Shown here piece by piece: positions 1 through 7,161 of a stretch of DNA of 9,681 nt. Both the position numbers and the translations under genes were made by a program. This stretch comes from Kiritimatiellota bacterium (GTDB taxonomy: Bacteria; Verrucomicrobiota; Kiritimatiellia; JAAZAB01): NCBI GenBank assembly GCA_008636095.1, contig VSJD01000112.1, positions 1 to 9,681 of the forward strand, read 5' to 3'. The notes beneath the pieces were generated by a model. That model was given only the letters and a program-made list of their open reading frames with translations, ran no database searches and had not been told where the DNA came from. Position 1 is the first letter of the stretch; every line of letters starts with the position of its first letter.

Positions 1-8
1 TCGTTCAT
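1..8 (-). CDS. possible start of a divergent gene, cut by window edge
   Basis: The minus strand carries an ATG at 8-6 with only two and a bit codons inside the window (Met-Asn-). It is preceded by a good Shine-Dalgarno-like AAGGAAAG (complement of 13-20), about 7 nt from its AAGGA core to the ATG. Start codon plus well-placed ribosome-binding site is the only evidence. Nothing can be said of the product. If real, positions 9 to about 200 are its 5' leader, read on the minus strand, and the gene is divergent from fabF. Confidence 0.3.
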
Positions 9-42
9 TTTGCTTTCCTTTTCACCGGAACCATCGGGAGCA

Positions 43-101
43 GGCGGCCACGTTACATACAGGCATACGGGGTGTTTAGCCCCACGTGGGTGATGTCCGC
101 C
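43..101. other. structured element: stacked three-part stem
   Basis: GGCGG (43-47) pairs with CCGCC (97-101), CCACGT (48-53) with ACGTGG (84-89), and GGGG (69-72) with CCCC (80-83). This gives about 15 base pairs nested in 59 nt, with a 7-nt bulge at 90-96 and an internal loop at 54-68. It could form in RNA from either strand. If the divergent start at 8 is real, the minus-strand form is its leader RNA. A riboswitch, protein-binding leader or mobile palindrome are all possible; the function is unknown. Confidence 0.5.
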
Positions 102-164
102 GGCGCTCAGACACTGAATCGGAGAGCAACTCCATTGCAATCCTCGAGCGTCTCCCGTGTCGCC

Positions 165-194
165 CCAGTGAGTGTTTTCACTTTCACCCACTGG
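165..194. other. hairpin with TTTT loop
   Basis: CCAGTG (165-170) pairs with CACTGG (189-194), and AGTG (171-174) with CACT (179-182) around a TTTT loop, leaving a 6-nt bulge at 183-188. Ten base pairs in 30 nt is unlikely to be chance. No T tract follows directly on either strand, so a simple intrinsic terminator is not supported. Confidence 0.45.
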
Positions 195-262
195 CCGTAT
201 ACGATGCTCCCTTGGTTCCATTTTTTCCACTCTTTTTTGAACCCAAGAGACCACATTACCGA

Positions 263-339
263 CACTGATTTCACGGATATAAGGATTAAGTGCCGTCTCG
301 TTAAATCATTCTATATCAGTGCTATCCGTGCCATCCGTG
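263..339. repeat. ATCCGTG-type intergenic repeat cluster
   Basis: CACTGAT (263-269) and CACGGAT (272-278) are followed by their inverted copies ATCAGTG (315-321) and ATCCGTG (324-330), then a second ATCCGTG (333-339). The order 1-2-1'-2' cannot nest as one hairpin, so it looks like accreted repeat words rather than a single stem. From memory, phrases of this kind recur between genes in PVC and some other genomes. Confidence 0.55.
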
Positions 340-377
340 GTAAAATTCTTGTTTTTTGTGGTGGTTCCCAAGGCATT

Positions 378-383
378 AAGGTG
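378..383 (+). promoter_or_regulatory. ribosome-binding site of fabF
   Basis: AAGGTG lies 8 nt before the ATG at 392. It supports this start, which also gives the canonical FabF N-terminus. Confidence 0.65.
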
Positions 384-391
384 CGACGAGT

Positions 392-1627
392 ATGCGGAAA
401 GTAGTTATCACCGGAATCGGGGTTGTTACGCCCTTGGGTTGCGACGTCAAGCGTTTCTGGGAACGCAACGTGGCGGGCGTTTCCGGTGTCCGGCGCGTAC
501 AGCAGTTTGACGCGTCGCCCCACCCCTCCCAAATTGCCGGCGAAGTCGTCGAATTCAATCCGAACGACTTCTTAAGCAAGAAAGACCAGCGGCGCTCGGA
601 CCTGTATTGCCATTATGCCATGGCCGCCGCCAAAATGGCCATAGTGGATGCCGGCCTGGAACCGGCCCGGGCAGATTCCGACCGCGTGGGAGTTATCGTG
701 GCTTCCGGCATCGGCGGCCTGCAATCCCTGCAGGTTCAGCACCGGATCCTGATGGAAAAAGGCCCGGAGCGTTGCAGTCCGTTCATGATCCCGCAAATGA
801 TTTGCAACATGGCCGCCGGCCTGATTGCCATCGAGTTCCAGTTTAAAGGACCGAATTATTCGGTTGTCTCTGCCTGTGCTTCGGCCAGCCACGCGCTGGG
901 CGACGCCATGCGGCTCATTCAATACGGCGATGCGGACGTAATGATTACCGGCGGCTCCGATGCCGGCATCTGCTCCCTGGCGTTCGCCGGTTTCTGCGCC
1001 CTGCGCGCGTTGAGCACGCGCAACGCGGAGCCCGCAAAAGCCAGCCGCCCCTTCGATAAGGAGCGCGACGGCTTCGTCATCGGCGAGGGCGCCGGTATTT
1101 TGGTGCTCGAGGAACTGGAGCACGCCCGCAAGCGGGGCGCGCCGATCTATTGCGAACTTTCCGGCTATGGCGCCACGTGCGACGCCTTCCATGAAACCGC
1201 GCCGGACGAGGATGGCGATGGTGCCGCGCGCGCCATGCAACGGGCCATCCAGGATTCACACGCCAATGCCGACGACGTGGATTATATTAACGCCCACGGC
1301 ACCAGCACAATGCTCAATGACCAATGCGAAACACGGGCCATTAAACGGGCCCTGGGCGAAAAGCAAGCCCGCCAGGTCATGATCAGCTCGACCAAATCCA
1401 TGACCGGCCATCTGCTGGGCGCCGCCGGCGCCGTGGAGGCCGCCATTTGCGCCCTGGCAGTCAAGCATGGCATCGTGCCGCCGACCATCAATTATACCAC
1501 ACCCGATCCGGAATGCGACCTGGACTACGTCCCCAACACGGCGCGCGAGAAAAAAATCAGGCTGGCCCTGAGCAATTCAATGGGCTTTGGCGGCCACAAC
1601 GCCGCGCTGGCCTTCCGGCCCATCTGA
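392..1627 (+). CDS. fabF: beta-ketoacyl-ACP synthase II (FabF)
   Basis: This cytoplasmic condensing enzyme of type II fatty-acid synthesis joins malonyl-ACP to a growing acyl-ACP with loss of CO2. The 411-residue protein matches the usual FabF length. The N-terminus (VVITGIGVVTPLG) is typical. The thiolase-fold triad is complete: Cys162 in VSACASASHA, His302 in INAHGTST and His340 in STKSMTGHLLGAAG. The DKERDGFVIGEGAG segment (222-235) and C-terminal SNSMGFGGHN (394-403) are also present. The start is fixed by the conserved N-terminus and an AAGGTG ribosome-binding site. No acpP, fabG or fabD is adjacent in the window, so this is not a visible fab cluster. Nothing suggests truncation. The neighbouring family members FabB and polyketide ketosynthases are less likely, given the length and the absence of extra domains. 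Confidence 0.97.
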   Translation: MRKVVITGIGVVTPLGCDVKRFWERNVAGVSGVRRVQQFDASPHPSQIAGEVVEFNPNDFLSKKDQRRSDLYCHYAMAAAKMAIVDAGLEPARADSDRVGVIVASGIGGLQSLQVQHRILMEKGPERCSPFMIPQMICNMAAGLIAIEFQFKGPNYSVVSACASASHALGDAMRLIQYGDADVMITGGSDAGICSLAFAGFCALRALSTRNAEPAKASRPFDKERDGFVIGEGAGILVLEELEHARKRGAPIYCELSGYGATCDAFHETAPDEDGDGAARAMQRAIQDSHANADDVDYINAHGTSTMLNDQCETRAIKRALGEKQARQVMISSTKSMTGHLLGAAGAVEAAICALAVKHGIVPPTINYTTPDPECDLDYVPNTAREKKIRLALSNSMGFGGHNAALAFRPI

Positions 1628-1631
1628 GACT

Positions 1632-1660
1632 CAGGTGTTCAGTGTTCGGCGTTCAGTCAT
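1632..1660. repeat. heptamer tandem repeat (CRGYGTT-like)
   Basis: Directly after the fabF stop come about four degenerate 7-nt units: AGGTGTT, CAGTGTT, CGGCGTT, CAGTCAT. The same CAGTGTT heptamer occurs at 9354-9374. This resembles the short tandemly repeated repetitive (STRR) heptamers known from cyanobacteria; kinship with them is not claimed. Confidence 0.6.
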
Positions 1661-1668
1661 TCCATAAA

Positions 1669-1736
1669 GTATGGATGTATGGGGGTAGTCGCATTTTTTA
1701 ACACTCCCACACGCCGTCACGCCCATACGCCCGTAC
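1669..1736. repeat. GTATGGGGGTA palindromic repeat, copy 1
   Basis: The left arm (1669-1687) is complementary to the right arm (1718-1736) at 14 of 19 positions. It shares the 11-mer GTATGGGGGTA (1677-1687) with the element at 3530-3540. It fills the gap between fabF and the next gene. An in-frame ATG at 1679 lies inside it but is probably not used. Confidence 0.55.
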
Positions 1737-1747
1737 AATTTGATTCC

Positions 1748-3514
1748 ATGCACATCCCCTTCAAACCCGTTATTTCTTTCTGGCAGGTGCTTGCCCTGGC
1801 CGTGCTATTCCTGACCGTGGGCATCTGGCTGGCATCGGCATTGAGCGTGCTGATCATGAATTGCGCCCATGCCTGGGGCGGAGTTACCGGCGCCTACCTG
1901 ATCGAAGAAGGCGCCGACAAAGTCATGCGCCGCTGTCTGCTGGGATTTTCCATTGCCTTTCTGATGATATTCCTGTGGCGTGCAGGATGGCGGGGGTGGA
2001 AGGATTGTGGATTCACGACTACCGACCCCAACTGGTCATGGCGAGCGTGGCACACCGGCCTGTTGAACGGCCTGATCCTGGGCATCCTGACCATGGGCGT
2101 GGTGGGTGGAATTACTATTCTGGCCGGAATTCATCGCCTGTATATCACCATCAGCCTTACATCCATGCTGATCAAAGTTTTAGCTTTACTGCTATCGGCT
2201 CTGGTAGTGGGCTTTTTTGAGGAGACCGTGGTACGCGGCATCCTGTTTCGCGTGCTGGCCCGCATCTGGCGCGCATGGCCGGCGGCCGTGTTATCCAGCC
2301 TGATCTTTGCCGTGGCCCATTTTATTGAACCAGCCAACGAATCGTTTGTCGGCACATCTTTCCTGTCTGTGACTCAGGCTGTGTTTGTTTCCACGTTCAC
2401 GATGTTTTGGAAGACCCCCAGCCTGGCGCTCCAATTTATCAACCTGAGTCTGCTGGGTATTGTTTTGTGCGCGTTTGTTATCCGCACCAAAACCATCTGG
2501 CTGAGCGTTGGTGCGCATGTGGCCTGGGTCTGGATGATTAAATTGCACGGGGCGATCACGATGTTCTATCCGCCGGCGCCCCTGGTGGTTTGGCTGGGGA
2601 AACGCAATGATTTCATGGACTCGATCCTGGCCACAGTCATGCTTACCGGCTTGCTGGCCTGGACCGTGATGCGTAGCGCAAATTGCGGCCGCCCTTTATG
2701 CCGGCACGGGCAGTTGTGGCATATCTTGCCGAGCGAGGAAACCCTATTTGCTAACTGGCTTAATTTCCAGGCCCAGGCAGAAGCCTCGCCCAGTGAAGCA
2801 CCCCGCGGCTTGCCGCGGGGTATCTTTGCGGAACCCTGCGACTTGTCCGGCGAAGCCTTAGCAAAGACGGAAGCCAGCTTCCTGGCGAAGAAGGGCGGCC
2901 GCATGCTGAAAGCGTACGAAGGTTGCCGCGTAACCGCGCAAGCGGGAATGGTCTTGAAAGAATACCGGCCATTGGCCGGCTGGCGCGGCTGGCGCTTCGG
3001 CTTGCGGCCCTCCCGTACGCGCCGCGCCTTTCTGATGGGCCGCCGCCTGGCGGACTGCGGCATTCCCACGCCGACACCGATCGCCTGGACCATCGAGCGC
3101 CGCTTCGGTTTGCGGCGGGCCGAACAGGGCATCACGACCGAACTGGAACAAGCCGAACCGCTGACGGCCTGGCTACAGCGCCAAGTGAGCGACCCCGCAC
3201 TGCGCGCGAGTGTCATGCACGCTTACGGTCAACTGACCGCAGGCTTCCACCGCAACGGTTTTTTCAACCGCGACCTGAAACATGAGAACGTGTTGTGCGC
3301 CATTGCGGATCCCCGGCAATTATGGGTCGTGGATCTGGATGGCGTTCACTGGCGCGGCTGGATTACCCGCCGGCGCGCGGCCCGGGACTTGCGGCGCGTG
3401 GGCTTGTCGCTGGCCTCGGCAGGTGGGGCAAGCGAGCCTGACGTGGCCGCGTTCTTCAAAGCTTACAACGCAACCGTGCCCGCGCGCCTGCGGCGCGATC
3501 AATTCCCGGAATAG
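1748..3514 (+). CDS. CPBP/CAAX intramembrane protease fused to a WaaP/Kdo-kinase-like domain
   Basis: This 588-residue protein has two parts. Residues 1-310 form a multi-pass membrane domain with about eight hydrophobic segments (roughly 13-37, 62-78, 103-125, 138-157, 177-195, 232-247, 249-268, 290-308). It carries the CPBP/Abi signature: EETVVRG (158-164, the EExxxR motif), FAVAH (187-191, FxxxH) and GAHVAW (His257). These are the glutamate and histidines expected of a metal-dependent intramembrane protease. Residues about 386-588 look like the lipopolysaccharide-kinase (Kdo/WaaP) branch of the protein-kinase fold: MVLKEY (Lys404), FFNRDLKHENVL (Asp509, Asn514) and WVVDLDGVH (529-533, the DFG-like position). 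The linker (about 345-380) contains repeat-derived sequence. I chose the ATG at 1748 because the 23 residues before it are encoded by an intergenic repeat. No clear ribosome-binding site precedes either start. The substrate of each half is unknown; a role in envelope glycolipid modification is an inference from the kinase family. The gene converges on uvrA. Confidence 0.85.
   Translation: MHIPFKPVISFWQVLALAVLFLTVGIWLASALSVLIMNCAHAWGGVTGAYLIEEGADKVMRRCLLGFSIAFLMIFLWRAGWRGWKDCGFTTTDPNWSWRAWHTGLLNGLILGILTMGVVGGITILAGIHRLYITISLTSMLIKVLALLLSALVVGFFEETVVRGILFRVLARIWRAWPAAVLSSLIFAVAHFIEPANESFVGTSFLSVTQAVFVSTFTMFWKTPSLALQFINLSLLGIVLCAFVIRTKTIWLSVGAHVAWVWMIKLHGAITMFYPPAPLVVWLGKRNDFMDSILATVMLTGLLAWTVMRSANCGRPLCRHGQLWHILPSEETLFANWLNFQAQAEASPSEAPRGLPRGIFAEPCDLSGEALAKTEASFLAKKGGRMLKAYEGCRVTAQAGMVLKEYRPLAGWRGWRFGLRPSRTRRAFLMGRRLADCGIPTPTPIAWTIERRFGLRRAEQGITTELEQAEPLTAWLQRQVSDPALRASVMHAYGQLTAGFHRNGFFNRDLKHENVLCAIADPRQLWVVDLDGVHWRGWITRRRAARDLRRVGLSLASAGGASEPDVAAFFKAYNATVPARLRRDQFPE
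2791..2875. repeat. palindromic repeat inserted in frame in the fusion-gene linker
   Basis: A perfect 9-bp palindrome, CCCCGCGGC (2801-2809), TT, GCCGCGGGG (2812-2820), is followed by an imperfect hairpin at 2846-2871 (TCCG with CGGA, GC with GC, loop CTTA). It codes for low-complexity linker residues (about 349-375) between the membrane and kinase domains. From memory, phrases like GTCCGGCGAAGCCTTAGC recur as dispersed repeats in related genomes. The outer limits given here are estimates. Confidence 0.6.
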
Positions 3515-3521
3515 CAGGGGA

Positions 3522-3603
3522 GTAACGGAGTATGGGGGTATGGGCGTAAAAGGCGCTCCTTGAACGTATACTCCCATACACCGATACCCCCATACTCCCT
3601 TAC
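3522..3603. repeat. GTATGGGGGTA palindromic repeat, copy 2, between convergent genes
   Basis: The arm at 3522-3541 is complementary to 3584-3603 at 19 of 20 positions (mismatch at 3526/3599), with a 42-nt loop. Inside, GTATGGG (3538-3544) could also pair with CCCATAC (3573-3579). The element begins 8 nt after the protease-kinase stop and runs into the uvrA stop codon at 3600-3602. Its place between convergent genes suits a bidirectional transcription barrier, but no long T tract follows, so the terminator role is an inference. It shares an 11-mer with copy 1 at 1669-1736. Confidence 0.7.
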
Positions 3604-6458
3604 GTTTTCGGCGGCCCGGCCTCACCCAACACCTTCCGCAAAAGCTGGCCGGTATATGAGCGTTCGCAGGCGGCGACTTCTTCGGGTGTACCCGCCGCAA
3701 CGATCTCGCCGCCGCTGTCGCCGCCTTCCGGTCCCAGGTCAATGATGTAATCAGCCGTCTTGATCACCTCAACATTGTGTTCGATGACCACAACCGTATT
3801 GCCGGCATCACGCAAGCGGTGGAGCACGTCGAGCAGTTTCTGGACATCGGCAAAGTGCAGACCGGTGGTCGGCTCATCCAGCAGATACATGGTTCGCCCG
3901 GTGGCCTTGCGGCTGAGCTCCGCGGATAGTTTCAGCCGCTGGGCCTCCCCACCCGAAAGCGTGGTGGCGGATTGTCCCAACTGGACATATCCAAGCCCGA
4001 CTTCCGCAAGCGTTTTGAACTTTTGCTTGAGGGCCGGAACACGGCCGAAAAAATCCAGGGCCTCATCAATGGTCATGGCCAGCACCTCGGCGATGGACTT
4101 GCCGGCATAACGAACTTCCAGCGTTTCACTGTTATAGCGCTGGCCGCGGCATTGCTCGCAGGTGACATAGACGTCCGGCAGGAAATGCATCTCGATCCGC
4201 AGGATGCCGTCCCCGCGGCACGTTTCACAACGTCCGCCTTTGACGTTAAAACTGTAGCGGCCCGGGCCATAGCCCCGCACCTTGGAGGCCGGCAGACCGG
4301 CAAACAAGGCGCGCATCAGCGTGAAGGCGCCCGTGTACGTCGCCGGATTACTGCGGGGCGTGCGCCCGATGGGCGACTGGTCAATCACCACCACCTTGTC
4401 CAGGCGGTTCATGCCCTTGATTTCCCCAAACTGGCCCGGCCGTTCCTTGGACCCGTAGAACTCACGGGCAAGAGCCCGCCGCAAAATATCATCCACCAGC
4501 GTGCTCTTGCCACTGCCGGAAACGCCGGTCACGCAGACGAACAGGCCCAGGGGAATACTGGCCGTGATGTTTTTCAGGTTGTTTTCGCGGGCGCCGGTGA
4601 TGATCAGGCGTCCACCAACGGGTGTCTTGCGCCGCGCGGGGATTGCGATGGTCAGAAGCTTGTTCAGGTAGCGTGCCGTGAGCGAGCGTGTATCGGCCAA
4701 CAACTCCGGCACGGCGCCGGCAAACACAACCTCGCCGCCATGCCGGCCCGCGCCGGGCCCAAGATCCAGGACGTAATCCGCCTGGCGAATGGTATCCTCA
4801 TCGTGCTCGACGACGACCACCGTATTACCCAAGTCGCGCAGGTTTTTCAGCGTGCGGATCAGGCGTTCGTTGTCGCGGTGATGCAGGCCGATGCTGGGCT
4901 CATCGAGCACATAGAGCACACCGACCAGGCCGGAACCGATCTGGGTAGCCAGCCGGATGCGCTGAGCCTCCCCACCCGAAAGCGTGCCGCTCTCGCGATC
5001 GAGCGTCAGGTAATCCAACCCCACGTTGGCCAGGAACTGCAGGCGCTGGCGAATTTCCTTGAGCACCTCCTGCGCGATTTTCTCCTCCTGCGCGCTGATC
5101 GCCAGGCGCTCAAAATAATCCCGGGCGCTCCGCACCGACATCCGGCACACGTCCACAATTGACTTGTCCGCTATCGTACAGGCCAGCGCTTCCGGCTTCA
5201 GGCGCGCGCCTTTGCAGTCCGTGCAAGGCCGGCGGCTCATGTACTGCTGGAGCCGTTTTTTGGTGAATTCGCTGTCCGTCTCCGCATAGCGGCGTACCAA
5301 ATTGGGCAGGATACCCTCGAACGGTTTGACTATTTTGCGCCAGGCGCCGCGCCGCCAATACCCGAAGGAAATCGTTTCGCCGCCTGAGCCATTAAACAGC
5401 ATTTTCTGAACGGCGGCGGGCAATTCCCGGAAGGGGGTGCTCAGACTGAAATTATAATGGGCCGCCAGGGCGCGCAAGAGGCCGTTATAATAGATAATCA
5501 GGCGGCGCCCCCCGCGCCGCCAGGCGTGAATGGCCCCTTTCTCGATGGATAGCTCGCGGTTGGGCGCCACTAGCTCTTCATCAAAAAGCAGGCGGAGCCC
5601 CAAGCCGGAGCAGGAGGGACACGCGCCATACGGGCTGTTGAAGGAAAAATGGCGAGGCGTCGGCGGCTCAAAGCTGATACCGCAATCCGGGCAGGCATGC
5701 TTCTCGGAATAGAGAGTTTCGCGCCATTGGCCGCTCGCTTCCTGGTGCAGGACAAGCATCATGCCACCACCCTGGCGCAAGGCTAATTCGGTGGAATCCG
5801 TCAGGCGCGTGCGGATAAGGTTGGTAATGATCAGACGGTCCACCACCAGGTCAATGGTATGTTTTTTCTTCTTATCCAGTGCCGGGACATGGTCCAATTC
5901 CAGGAGCGCATTGTCCACGCGCACCCGCACGAACCCCTGGCGCCGGGCAGTCTCAAACACTTCCTCGTGCTGGCCCTTGCGGTCGCGCACCAGGGGCGCC
6001 AGCAGGGAAAGCTTGGTCCGGACCGGCAACTGCAACAGGCGTTCCACTATTTCCTCGGCGCTTTGCCGCGCCACCGGCCGCCCACAGCGGGGGCAATGCG
6101 GATGGCCAATAGTGGCAAATAGAAGCCGCAGGTAGTCGTGAATTTCAGTGCTGGTGGCAACGATTGACCGGGGATTCGAACCAGCCGTGCGCTGTTCAAT
6201 GGAAATGGCGGGGGAAAGTCCCTCAATATAGTCCACGTCCGGTTTTTGCATCTGCTCCAGGAACTGGCGGGCGTAGGCCGAAAGGCTTTCCACGTATTTG
6301 CGCTGGCCCTCGGCGTACAGCGTATCAAACGCAAGCGACGACTTTCCGGAACCACTCAACCCCGTGATGACCGTCACCTGATTGCGCGGAATACGCACGG
6401 TGATGTTTTTGAGGTTATGCTCGCGGGCGCCCGCGATGACAATCCATTCCTTGCTCAT
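3600..6458 (-). CDS. uvrA: UvrA, excinuclease ABC subunit A
   Basis: UvrA is the DNA-damage sensor of nucleotide excision repair; as a dimeric ATPase it finds bulky lesions and loads UvrB. The 952-residue protein has two ABC modules, both complete. Module 1 has Walker A GLSGSGKSS (33-41), signature LSGGE (493-497) and Walker B YVLDEPSIGL (516-525). Module 2 has GVSGSGKST (645-653), LSGGE (834-838) and YLLDEPTTGL (858-867). Zinc-binding pairs CPDC (256-259) with CPSC (280-283), and CETC (744-747) with CEQC (767-770), are present. Length and motif order are normal. I chose the ATG at 6458 (MSKEWIVIAGAREHNLKNI), which matches the family N-terminus; a TTG three codons upstream would add only Met-Cys-Ile. 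No strong ribosome-binding site and no recognised SOS box is visible. The gene stands alone, with uvrB and uvrC absent from the window, as is usual. Its 3' end overlaps the palindrome at 3522-3603. Confidence 0.98.
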   Translation of the reverse strand: MSKEWIVIAGAREHNLKNITVRIPRNQVTVITGLSGSGKSSLAFDTLYAEGQRKYVESLSAYARQFLEQMQKPDVDYIEGLSPAISIEQRTAGSNPRSIVATSTEIHDYLRLLFATIGHPHCPRCGRPVARQSAEEIVERLLQLPVRTKLSLLAPLVRDRKGQHEEVFETARRQGFVRVRVDNALLELDHVPALDKKKKHTIDLVVDRLIITNLIRTRLTDSTELALRQGGGMMLVLHQEASGQWRETLYSEKHACPDCGISFEPPTPRHFSFNSPYGACPSCSGLGLRLLFDEELVAPNRELSIEKGAIHAWRRGGRRLIIYYNGLLRALAAHYNFSLSTPFRELPAAVQKMLFNGSGGETISFGYWRRGAWRKIVKPFEGILPNLVRRYAETDSEFTKKRLQQYMSRRPCTDCKGARLKPEALACTIADKSIVDVCRMSVRSARDYFERLAISAQEEKIAQEVLKEIRQRLQFLANVGLDYLTLDRESGTLSGGEAQRIRLATQIGSGLVGVLYVLDEPSIGLHHRDNERLIRTLKNLRDLGNTVVVVEHDEDTIRQADYVLDLGPGAGRHGGEVVFAGAVPELLADTRSLTARYLNKLLTIAIPARRKTPVGGRLIITGARENNLKNITASIPLGLFVCVTGVSGSGKSTLVDDILRRALAREFYGSKERPGQFGEIKGMNRLDKVVVIDQSPIGRTPRSNPATYTGAFTLMRALFAGLPASKVRGYGPGRYSFNVKGGRCETCRGDGILRIEMHFLPDVYVTCEQCRGQRYNSETLEVRYAGKSIAEVLAMTIDEALDFFGRVPALKQKFKTLAEVGLGYVQLGQSATTLSGGEAQRLKLSAELSRKATGRTMYLLDEPTTGLHFADVQKLLDVLHRLRDAGNTVVVIEHNVEVIKTADYIIDLGPEGGDSGGEIVAAGTPEEVAACERSYTGQLLRKVLGEAGPPKT

Positions 6459-6482
6459 AATGCACAATATGTTCTATGGCGG

Positions 6483-6488
6483 ATTATA
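6483..6488 (-). promoter_or_regulatory. candidate -10 box for uvrA
   Basis: Read on the minus strand this is a perfect TATAAT, 24 nt before the uvrA ATG, which would give a leader of roughly 18 nt. There is no good TTGACA-like -35 at 16-18 nt upstream and no extended -10, so the call rests on the hexamer and its position. Confidence 0.4.
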
Positions 6489-6584
6489 CAGCAATCAAAC
6501 GTTGTTACGCCTTCCATCGATAGCGGCGCGCACGTACGGATGAAGACAACGACACAGGTCAGGCTGAGCCCGCTGGTTGGGCAA

Positions 6585-7049
6585 TCATTTCAATTCCAGT
6601 TCGTACTCAATATTGTTATCTTTCGTCTTTCGCACCCTGTCAAAGCCGCAGGCTTCGCATGTCCTCTGTGCAGGCACGAAAAACTCTTCATCCGTAGTCG
6701 TCACACATGCCTTGCGGATACCTCTGTTTCGAAATATCCGAAGGAGTTCCTGAATCTGGGCCTTGCCTAAACCTTTACCCTGGTGTTCTGGAACGACACA
6801 GTTCCAGCCGATAATACCCCGTTCAGGCTCCTGCCTCGGATCGTAAGATCCCATGCCGACAGGCTCGGAATCCAGACAGGTGACGAACGTGCACGCTCCT
6901 ACGGTGTCCGGATGTTCCGTCACTTCGCTATCAAACTGCCTGATATTCTTTTCTAACTTCGGATTCCAGAGAGGCTCCCATGCCAGCTTTAGCAGGCAGA
7001 AGACCATTCCGGCTGGATGCTTGCATGGCGATGTGAAGTATAGTTCCAT
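6585..7049 (-). CDS. GNAT-family N-acetyltransferase
   Basis: This 154-residue cytoplasmic protein has the acetyl-CoA-binding fold of the GNAT superfamily. Motif A is visible as VVPEHQGKGLGKAQIQELL (85-103), with the Q-G-K-G-L-G pyrophosphate-binding loop at 90-95. The motif B region QRTCEACGFDRVRKT (128-142) matches the usual pattern around a G-F pair. GIIGWNCVV (78-86) would be the beta-4 strand before motif A. The substrate cannot be told from sequence; GNAT enzymes modify proteins, antibiotics, polyamines or small metabolites. The ribosome-binding site is weak (AAAAGA). The gene and the 150 bp upstream are visibly richer in A and T than the flanking genes, which suggests recent acquisition. 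It is co-directional with uvrA, 126 bp from its start, and probably separately transcribed. Confidence 0.85.
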   Translation of the reverse strand: MELYFTSPCKHPAGMVFCLLKLAWEPLWNPKLEKNIRQFDSEVTEHPDTVGACTFVTCLDSEPVGMGSYDPRQEPERGIIGWNCVVPEHQGKGLGKAQIQELLRIFRNRGIRKACVTTTDEEFFVPAQRTCEACGFDRVRKTKDNNIEYELELK

Positions 7050-7161
7050 TTTCTTTTGCCCGAGCCATTGATTAACAAGTCGTTTTGCCCTGACAACTTG
7101 ATATTGGATTTGTTTTTAGGCGCTTTTACCATATCCCAAATTCGAGACTATACCAAAAAAG

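Larger units (their letters stand above)
9..391. other. non-coding region upstream of fabF, rich in hairpins
   Basis: No convincing gene lies here; the short open frames have no recognisable domain and no matched start signals. The stretch holds a three-part stem at 43-101, a hairpin at 165-194, a long-loop hairpin with T tracts at 211-247, a cluster of ATCCGTG words at 263-339, and a dispersed repeat at 356-373. I found no convincing -35/-10 pair for fabF and could not match the structures to a riboswitch class I know. Confidence 0.7.

Noticed and set aside
72..404. Plus-strand frame (110 codons) upstream of fabF
   Set aside because: It runs through hairpins and intergenic repeat words, overlaps the fabF start, and has no ribosome-binding site or domain.
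572..1240. Antisense open frame (222 codons) opposite fabF
   Set aside because: fabF has all catalytic motifs on the plus strand; the antisense translation is composition-driven.
1679..1747. Upstream ATG that would extend the protease-kinase protein by 23 residues
   Set aside because: The extra residues are encoded by an intergenic palindromic repeat and do not look like protein; the ATG at 1748 leads straight into the first membrane segment.
2566..3216. Antisense open frame (216 codons) opposite the kinase domain
   Set aside because: The plus-strand frame has recognisable kinase motifs across the region; the antisense product is low-complexity and rich in Arg and Ser.
3972..5162. Long open frame (396 codons) on the plus strand opposite uvrA
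   Set aside because: It mirrors a highly conserved, motif-complete UvrA coding sequence; the translation has no domain and is a GC-driven antisense shadow.
6459..6467. TTG start adding three residues to UvrA
   Set aside because: The ATG at 6458 gives the standard family N-terminus and there is no ribosome-binding site favouring TTG.
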